Assembly: GCF_933775445.1 (NCBI RefSeq)
Contig: NC_065873.1
Coordinates: 8,432,001-8,496,000 of the forward strand
DNA length: 64,000 nt
Source of the DNA: Argentina anserina
Lineage: Eukaryota > Streptophyta > Magnoliopsida > Rosales > Rosaceae
Reading direction: 5' to 3'
The position numbers were made by a program, and so were the translations under genes. Positions 56,165-64,000 of this stretch are shown in pieces. Under the pieces are notes generated by a model, which was not told where the DNA came from, did not search any database, and saw only the letters and a program-made list of their open reading frames with translations. The first letter of the stretch is position 1. Every line of letters starts with the position of its first letter.

Positions 56165-57969
56165 ACAACCACACATTTAAACTTTGCTAGTCCCTTAGAA
56201 AACACTAGAAAGGGAAACCAAAACATAAAACAAAAATCAATACAACTAAACTAACGACTTAACTATAATGCCTTCAACATTTTGTCTAAGAGATCTTCAA
56301 ACTCATAGCATCTAGAATAACACTTAATCGAAATAGATATAATGAATTCAATGGTTAATAAACATGAGATCTCGCATAACAAGTAAGACAAGGCAGAAAC
56401 ATAGGTGATATTAAGCTCGACATGTTCAAAACAAGTTAAAGATTCAACTCACAAGGGATATGCACTCCAAATCTTTTCTCTCAAGAATATGACATATGCT
56501 TAAAAGTTTTTCACACATAAGAGTTATGAACACATAGTGAATAATTCGAAAACCTCATGAAAGATACCAATCATATGCACAAATGAACCCAAACCATATG
56601 CTTATTCATGAAACAAACTCCACAGATCAAGGGCTACTCATTTTAAGAATCATGCAGATCTTATAAAAGGTAGACTTAGGCTCGGCAAGGATATCATTTT
56701 GTAGGAAAAAGGAATCACAAAAGTCATCAGTAAGCCTTGGTAGAACAATAATCATCCACTTTATGTCGCCATACTCCATAAAAAACAAGGGCAAATTTTA
56801 TCATGTTGGACCCATTCTTCACTCTAAACGTTGTGAAAACGAACAGAGGCTAAAGTACAACATTATTGAGCATTCAACAAATACATCACAACTCCAAATT
56901 CACATCATAGTTATGCCATAACTTCTTTATATACATTTTTTAAGCCGTGCTCATGTATTTTTCTTTTTTCTTCTCACGACATCTTTCTATTTTTTTTCAT
57001 TTTTTTCACCTTTTCATACGGTACAAATACATAAATAGCATAACCCCACACTTGAATTGAATCATCAATCCACATTATTACCAAGAATCGGCTCTGCCAA
57101 GCTTTGAGAACAAGGTAGAGATATAACTATACTAAGCAAGGATATTAACATGTTGGTGATGATATAAAAGGCTTAATGTAGGCTCAAAGGGGTTCATACT
57201 AAGGTGTCCCAAGCATGGCACAAATAAGGCAAAAGGATTTTTGGCTTAAGTGGTGGAATTCCTAAAAAGATCCAACAATCATATTCAAAATCAGAATATA
57301 TTATGACATACAGCTTCGAAAGTTCCACAAAGTAAGTTCTAGCATTCTCTAGTTCATTGCAATTCTATGGCATATGAATTGATCAAAATATATCTAATGA
57401 GGTTATAGCCAAGAAACGATAGAATAAAACACTCCAAAGAAAGGCACATATATGGCTTGAAACTCACAAAGGTCACATGAATTCAAACAAGTAGAGAACA
57501 TGCTCATTATGTACCTAAGTTTCAAAATCCTCATCTACTACATGTCCGTACAATCTCTACACATCGATTAACCATCAAATAACAATGAAGTTCAATTCAA
57601 TATCATGATCATCTATCGACCAATCATTCAAGATCAATTCAGCCTAGACAGTTAATGGCATACCTAGCACTCAAAACAAAATCAAAACAACTTAAAATCG
57701 AAAAACAAAACCGAAAATAACACTAGAAATCGAAAATCAAAATCAAAACAACAAAATCGAAATACATAAACATCAAACAATAGAATACAACGAATGATGT
57801 ATACCCAACCCCATACTTAAAACTTACATTTCCCTCAATGTACAATATGATAAGTAGCGAAAAATAAAATGATATAAGGGATAAGAAAAAGCAAACACTC
57901 GTTGATGGCTCCTTCATCGGCTTAAGTTTAGATTCTATAGCCTAGATGCCCTAGACTATCTCAAAAAGA
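56165..57969 (-). other. Conserved non-coding spacer, second copy
   Basis: Collinear with 40275-42090 of the gag-only element up to about 57945 ('ggctccttcatcggcttaag'), after which the two diverge: acidic gag tail there, integrase C-terminus here. It lacks an env-like frame. AAGTGTGGGG occurs at 57053-57044 (minus). Confidence 0.75.
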
Positions 57970-58221
57970 TCACTTGCTTGCCGAAGGATCAAGGAGAGAC
58001 ATCTCCTCAATCACGTGATTCTCTATATTCTCAAAATAAGGCTTCAAGCATTGTCCATTTACCTGAAATTCGGTGCCTTTCACCATACTCTTTATCATGA
58101 TAGCACCAGAAGGAAAAACGTTAGTAATAATGAAAGGACCTATCCATCTAGAACGTAATTTACCAGGAAACAACATAAGTCGAGAATTAAACAAAAAAAC
58201 TTTCTGCCCAACGACAAAGTG

Positions 58222-59982
58222 TGTCACGACCCCGACATTTCAAGTGTTAAACTCGAAAATCGAATCCATGAAAAACTCTAAAATAATCTCAAATAAATCG
58301 AAATCATCTTATAGTCACAGCGTATCGTAACTGAGTTCATAATACATCTCAGTCGATTTGCTTATTACAAAATCAGTTTATAATTCAAGCATTATAACAA
58401 ATGAAAATGTAAAATTCTCTCAATCCTCACCTCAAATAAAAATAATGAAACTTCGAAATCTTCAGAGTAGCCCTCCAATTCTGCTAATCCACACCTGCAG
58501 AACTATCCCCTACACCATCGAATAGGTGCTCCGGGATTGTAAACACAAACCCAGTAAACTTTGTATCTCGTATGAGTAAAACAACAATATAAAATACTGA
58601 AGACATCACCCGTTCAAGACTAGGTTTCGATATGCCATCACGTCCATAGACAGGTCCGAAGACAAAAAAATGTTTTAACATGACTGAAGTTAAAAGCACG
58701 TACAATACAATCCTCACATGTTATTGTACAAAACCAAGCGACTCAAGCTCAAATAAAGTAAATATTGGTGATATGAATAAACTCATTTGGAAATATGAAC
58801 ATGATAGTATATAATATAACAACCCATATATATGTATCGTATTTACCATTTATAAAAATACACAACCAACTATATCATATACATATCATAGTTCGGTCGT
58901 TTAAATAAAAGATAATTGTGAATCACCGGCAAGGGTAAACTTGTCATAGTGAAATTTACTCACCTTATTTTCCTGAGCGTAATTCCACAATACCGACAGC
59001 AAATCCTTCACTTGTTTTGTCTATCACCTAGTGTATAATAAAGTGGTTAGAAACATTACATAAAACCTCAAATGCCGAATCAGTACTACTGTTTACTGTT
59101 CAGCAATTTACGGTTTTTACGTAATTATGTCCACGCAAATACTGTTCATGTACATACTGTTTATGTATTACTGTACACCAATGTACTCTTTTCATTGTAA
59201 TTATTGTGCCAGTAAATACCAATTATCGATTTACTATTTAGAAAATTACTTTTTACAATTTACTGTACAAAAATTACTTTTTACAATTTACTGTATAGAA
59301 ATTACATTTGAAAAAAATACTGTTCGGAAACACTGTTCACGCGCCACATCCGGCAACCGCGCGTGGCGCTCACGCAACGCCTAAATCGGCGCGTGTGGCT
59401 GGCATGCCTACCACCGCTTAAAACTCTCTCTTCTCATCTCCTCCACCCTTCCACGGCCTAATGCCATCTCTAGCCCCACTCACTCGCCCTCACGCGCCGC
59501 CCTAGGCGGCGGTACGTACTTTCCCTCCTCCTCCTCCAATTCTCCACAAATTGCCACAAACTTCACACAATCATGCATATCAATCGATTTAAAGCATTTC
59601 CATACCTATATTGAACTTTAGAACTGTTGGGAAGTCGCCGGAGAAGCTTAAACCCAGACGGCGGTCGAATTCGTGCAGGGGTGAGGTGGCCACGCTAATC
59701 CAGCTTCGACCTGCTTGCAGATGGCACCAGTGGCGAGGATGGGCAACGACAAGCTAGTCCCCGTGCTCTGGTCTCGCCGGCGAAGAGCTTGGACGGCGGT
59801 GGAAGTTGTAGGATGCTTGGATCGTCGTTCGAGCTTCACAGCGGCGCGAGGAGGCGTGTCAAGTCCCTGGATTGGTGTTGTAGGCCGTGCAGTGCCTTTG
59901 GAGCTGGCGGTGAGGGACACGGTGGCCGGAGGCGATTTGAGGGAGAAGGGGTCGGGGTCCAGAGAGAGAGGGATGGCTGCGG

Positions 59983-60017
<35 letters not shown>

Positions 60018-60364
60018 GGGGTTTCTATTTTAGACTTTTTATACTTTTTCCAAAATCGGAAACCAACTTCCGTCGACGATAACTTCCACATACGACGTCC
60101 GGTTAAGGTGCATAACTTGTCCATGAACTCGTATCGACGAGCTCTACAACCTTTCTGAAGGAAGTTTTTGGAAATGAGCGATGAAGTAAAAGTCAACTCC
60201 CGTGTTGGGGAAACGTAACGTTTTTAACTTCTAAATTTCCGAAGTCGGTTTTTGTTTCGTTTGACCTCGACGGGAAAACGAAAAAAATGCGATTTATTCA
60301 ATTCTCAAGTTAAATGACTTACAAGAATTTTTACAATGCGAACCCGAAAAATCGGGGTATTACA
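58222..60364 (-). mobile_element. Solo gypsy-type LTR inside integrase, perfect TSD
   Basis: Plus-strand TGTCACGACCCCGACATTTC to GGGGTATTACA, 2143 bp, with perfect TSD AAGTG at 58217-58221 and 60365-60369. It carries a 3'-splice-like CTGCAG near 58495, GTGAGTAAA (58963-58955), an ACTGTTCA-rich region, a GC-rich leader, a GA run and the box/TATA promoter. It is the same subfamily as the LTR at 1-1424. The open frames at 59648-60196 are leader sequence, not genes. Confidence 0.93.
60036..60141 (-). promoter_or_regulatory. LTR promoter: palindromic box plus TATA, 98 bp apart
   Basis: Minus-strand CTCGTCGATACGAG (60141-60128), then TATAAAAA starting at 60043; 98 bp start to start. Confidence 0.6.
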
Positions 60365-62205
60365 AAGTGTTTCTTCCTAATCATACGGTCATGGAACGTC
60401 TTAGTCTTCTCCTTGTAAACCATTGCCGAATCATAGGCCTCATTCCTAATCTCTTCAAGCTCATGCAACTGCAACTTCCTATGCAATCCGGCCTCATCAA
60501 TGTCCATGTTAAAATTCTTCACAGCCCACCATGCACGATGTTCTCCACTGGAAGATGGCACGCCTTGCCATAGACTAACCGAAATGGTGACATGCCAAGA
60601 GGAGTCTTGTATGCCGTCCTATAGGCCCAAAGAGCTTCATTAAATTGTTGAGACCAATCCTTGCGTGATGGTCCAACAGACTTTTCAAAAATTCTCTTGA
60701 TCTCACGATTAGATAGCTCGACTTGTCTACTTGTTTGCGGGTGATAAGGTGTAGCAACCTTATTCTTGATTCCATACTTCTTCAATAACGCCTCAATTGT
60801 CCAGTTGCAAAAGTGAGATCCTCCATCACTAATGATAACTCTCGGCATACCAAACCTAGAGAAAATGTTAGAACGAGGGAAATATGCAACAATTCGAGAA
60901 TCATTAGTACAAATGGATTTTGCTTTCACCCATTTCGAAACATAATCAACACAAACATGTACAAGAAACCATTCGAGTTAGGAAAAGGTCCCATGAAATC
61001 AAAACCCCAAAAATGAAATATTTCGACATAGATAATCGGTGGCATAGGCATTTGATTCCTAGATCCTAATTTTCCATGCGTTGGCATCTATCACAAGTCA
61101 TGCAAAAATGATATGCATCTTTGAAAATCGTAGGCCAAAAGAAACGACATTCTAACACCTTAAGAGCAGTCCTACGTGAACCAAAATGTCCTCCACAAGA
61201 CTCAGAATGACAAAAAGTGAGTATAGAATGATGTTCAGATTCAGGGACACACCTCCTAATGATTTGATCAACATAATGTTTCCACAAGTATGGTTCATCC
61301 CAAATATAATACTTAGCTAAGGCCTTGAGTCTAATCTTTTGAGAATGCGATAAAGTATCTGGAAATTGCTTAGAAACAAGATAATTCACAATATCTTCAT
61401 ACCATGGCTCACTTACCTCAACTCGAAAGAGTTACTCATCCGGAAAACTCTCTTGAATAGCCGATGGCTCGGCATCTCTCACCAAACGGCTCAAATGGTC
61501 CGCCACAACATTGTCACTTCCCTTCTTGTCCTTGATCTCTAGATCAAACTCTTGGAGTAAGAGAATCCATCGAATCAATCTCGGTTTGGCATCCTTTTTC
61601 GTCATTAAGTACTTCAAAGCTGCATGGTTAGTGTAAACAGTAAATTTGGATTGAAGTAAGTGAGAACGAAACTTATCTAAAGCAAAGATCACAGCAAGAC
61701 GTTGTTTTTCGGTTGTGGTGTAGTTCTAATAAGCATCATTGAGCGTTCGTGAGGCATAATAGATGCCATATGGCTGCTTATCCTTCCTCTGCCCTAGCAC
61801 GGCTCCAATTGCATAGTCAGAGGCATCACACATCAACTCAAATGACAAGGACCAATCCGGCGGTGCCATGATTGGTGCCGACATCAAAAGCTTCTTCAAA
61901 GTCTCAAATGCATGCTTGCAATCATCATTAAAGTAAAAGGGAATGTCCTTATGAAGCAATGAACTCAATGGTCTCGCAATCTTGAAAAAGTCCTTGATAA
62001 ACCTACGATAGAAACCTGCATGTCCAAGAAACGATCGAACATCCCTCACATTTGTGGGAAGGGGTATTTGACGCACAAGATCTATTTTAGACTTATCAAC
62101 CTCAATTCCTCTAGATGAAACAATATGGCCTAAACGATACCTTGTGTAACCATGAAATGACATTTTTCCTAACGTTTAAGCACAAGTTCCACATTCTCTA
62201 GGGTC

Positions 62206-63330
62206 AGTTATCCATTTGAAATCATTCACTCAGACATTTGTGGACATGTTGTGAAATCTTTTGATGGTTTCAAATACTTTGTAACTTTTGCTGATGATTT
62301 TACAAGGATAATGTGGATTTATGTTTTGAAACGCAAGAGTGAATTGTTTGAAATGTTCAAAGACTTTCACAGTATTGTTTCCAATCAGTATTCCAGTAAA
62401 ATTGTCACTTTGAGGTCAGATAATGGAAGTGAGTATATGTCCAACAAAATGAAACAATAAGTTCTCAAGGCATTTTGCATGAAACTAGCTGTGTTGGTAC
62501 TCCTCAACAAAATGGAGTAGTTGAAAGGTAAATTCATGATATTCTTGAGAAAACTAGAGCTATTATGTTTCAGATGAATATTCCAAAAGAATTTTGGTCA
62601 CAAGCAATTCTTACTGCTATCTATTTGATCAACATACTACCTAGTCGAGTTCTGGAGTTTAAATCACCTTTGGAGAAGTTGAAGGGAAGGAAGATTGACA
62701 TTTCTCATTTGAGAACATTTGGATGTGTATGTTTTGTTCACATTCAAACTATTCACAGAGACAAACTTGATCCAAGAGCTCCCAAATGTGTGTTCTTGGC
62801 TTATTTTGCTACTTAGAAAGGTTATTGATGCTTCAATCCAGCTACAAGGAAGGTTATTGTGTCAAGGGATGTGAAGTTTGAAGAATCCACTCCTTTCTAT
62901 ACAAGTAAAATTTTGTGTGAGAGTGAGGGAGTAATTTATGGTGATTTAAATCCCTTTCTAAATTTCTTGACAAATAAGAATGTCAATGATGATAGTGTTG
63001 CAGATGTTAGCCTCATTTTGATCATAATTATGTTGTTAACAATGATGATCAATCTGGTGAATTTGGTAATGTTGATCCTCAAAATGTTGCAAATGAACCT
63101 GAGGTGAACAATGGTGGAGTTGTTCATGCTGAGAATCATTCAGTTGTTCTTAGAAGAAATCCTAGTCGGGCTAGGAATAAGCATGCAAAATTCAAAGACT
63201 ATGTGATGATGTCGTCCAAGCACTCCATTGACAACTCTTTCAATCACAAAAAGTTTTCACCCTCTCATATTTCTTTCTTGAGTTGCCTTGACTGTATCGA
63301 TGATCCTCATACCTATGAAGAAGCAAGTAA
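62206..63330 (+). pseudogene. Copia integrase
   Basis: FDGFKYFVTFADDFTR and TLRSDNGSEY carry the first two catalytic Asp residues, and a GTPQQNG motif follows in another frame after a stop at 62458. The next frame (62565-62816) has FWSQAILTAIYLINILPSR and FGCVCFVH typical of the copia integrase C-terminal part, ending at a TAG at about 62814. 62859-63330 is the less conserved link to reverse transcriptase (VSRDVKFEE; RNPSRARNKHAKFKDY). At least three frame breaks. Confidence 0.87.
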
Positions 63331-64000
63331 GCACAAGATTGGCAAGATGCTATGACAGATGAACTACATGCTCTGCATGATAATCATACCTAGAAAATTG
63401 TCAACCTTCCTCAAGGAAAAAGGACTGTGGGATGCAGGTGGATTTTCAAAACTAAGTTCCACTCTGATGAGAGAACATAGAGGAAGAAAGATTGACATGT
63501 TGCTCGAGGATTCACTCAGACCTATGACATTGACTACAAGGAGACTTTTGCTCCTGTAGCCAAAATGAACACTATAAGAGTGTTATTGTCAATTACAGTG
63601 AATCATTCATGGCAACTTAATCAAATGGATGTCAAAAATGCTTTTTTACAAGGTCATTTGGAAGAAGAAGTCTATATGCGCCTGCCACCTTGTCATGCAC
63701 AAGCTAATAACTTTGATTTGGTCTGCAAGCTAAAAAATCCATTTATGGCTTAAAACAATCTCCTAGGGCTTGGTATGCCAAGCTCAGCTCAGTGTTAGAA
63801 GCCACTCGATTTTGCAGTAGCAATGCAGACTCTTCATTATTTGTGAGAAATTGCAAGTCTGGGAGACTAGTGGTTGTTATCTATGTTGATGATTTAATCA
63901 TCACGGGTGATTGCTCGGATGAAATTACTGCTTCGAAGTGTGCTTTGCATAAGAAGTTTGCAATCAAGGATCTAGGGAGACTGAAATATTTCTTAGGTAT
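63331..64000 (+). pseudogene. Copia reverse transcriptase, partial
   Basis: Begins after a stop near 63352, with the [38 protein letters not shown] and QSPRAWYAKL segments of the family in different frames, and the catalytic YVDD at 63882-63893 followed by LIITG. The last visible bases encode DLGRLKYFLG. Stops near 63558 and 63751 break the frame. RNase H and 3' LTR lie beyond base 64000. Confidence 0.88.

Larger units (their letters stand above)
57970..62200 (-). pseudogene. Athila-like pol: reverse transcriptase end, RNase H, integrase
   Basis: In order on the minus strand: reverse transcriptase connection (62163-61726; VRDVRSFLGHAGFYRRFIKDF, a broken start where frame changes near 62163), RNase H (61692-61432; [21 protein letters not shown]), integrase zinc-binding part (61389-61066; HSILTFCHSESCGGHFG, CMTCDRCQ), integrase core (about 61010-60519; DFMGPF, VIISDGGSHF, YHPQTSRQVE, YGKACHLPVE) and C-terminal part (60561-60365, then 58221-57970; [15 protein letters not shown]). 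Several frame changes and stops are present. The YxDD site is not included because the truncation lies just upstream. Confidence 0.87.
54755..62205 (-). mobile_element. 5'-truncated Athila/Tat-like element with pol
   Basis: Minus-strand element with its 3' LTR at 54755-56164, conserved spacer 56165-57950, and pol read from about 62200 down to 57970. Its 5' LTR, PBS, gag, protease and the N-terminal half of reverse transcriptase are missing; at about 62205 the sequence passes into a copia element. A solo LTR (58222-60364) interrupts integrase. It is related in LTR and spacer to the gag-only element, so this family may have supplied its enzymes. Confidence 0.85.
62206..64000 (+). mobile_element. 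5'-truncated Ty1/copia element, continues past window end
   Basis: The sequence enters directly within the integrase and proceeds to reverse transcriptase, the copia order (integrase before reverse transcriptase). LTR, PBS, gag and protease are missing on the left; the 3' end is off-window. Confidence 0.88.

Noticed and set aside
56165..57969. Env-like gene in the Athila spacer
   Set aside because: No open frame of useful length on the element's strand in either copy of the spacer.
59648..60196. 182-codon and 147-codon overlapping frames
   Set aside because: They lie in the leader part of a solo LTR, include the GA microsatellite as Ser-Leu or Arg-Glu runs, and oppose each other.

Overview
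The window is nuclear DNA of a flowering plant, almost certainly a eudicot. It carries a PLS-class pentatricopeptide repeat (PPR) gene, SAUR auxin-response genes, a TRAPPC11 gene fragment with plant-type introns, and many LTR retrotransposons of plant lineages: Tekay-like and chromodomain chromoviruses, Athila/Tat-like elements, TRIMs and Ty1/copia. The repeat style would fit Rosaceae, but that is a guess. No RNA genes or CRISPR arrays were seen.

Layout. 1-1424: a minus-strand gypsy LTR entering from off-window. 2570-4006: an intact PPR gene (minus). 4.2-12.3 kb: gene-free, with two minisatellites and the 3' tail plus LTR of an eroded Tekay-like element. 12.35-28.5 kb: a deep nest. An old Athila-like LTR sequence was hit by a gypsy LTR (13907-25392) and by a solo LTR (25799-28274). 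The first of these was itself hit by a solo LTR (14353-15925) and by an internally deleted gypsy element (17858-24839), whose 5' LTR holds a further solo LTR (19220-20502). Most levels are proved by target-site duplications (TSDs). 28691-29064: a long-TIR MITE. 30831-31136: an intact SAUR gene (minus). 31803-34166: a solo LTR full of minisatellites. 35.1-37.5 kb: four tandem copies of a 504-bp inverted-repeat unit between GGGCCGGGCC-rich arms.

37680-46635 is a TRAPPC11 5' fragment, broken by stops and a frameshift and split in exon 4 by a young, complete, gag-only Athila-like element (38692-46182, TSD ATATG). It runs into a tandem TRIM array (LTR-internal-LTR-internal-LTR, 46628-47453). This abuts a SAUR pseudogene that is split again by a complete chromovirus (47546-53488, TSD CTTAG). 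54755-62205 is a truncated Athila-like element with pol, a plausible pol-bearing relative of the gag-only one; its integrase is split by a solo LTR (58222-60364, TSD AAGTG). From about 62206 to the end is a 5'-truncated copia element on the plus strand.

Only the PPR gene and the SAUR gene at 30831-31136 look functional as host genes. The strongest unexplained signal is a shared promoter layout in seven gypsy-type LTRs: a CTCGT-N4-ACGAG-type palindrome lies 98 bp (99 in one) upstream of a TATA box. The gag-only element, the 504-bp inverted-repeat array and the TRIM array are the other main points of interest.
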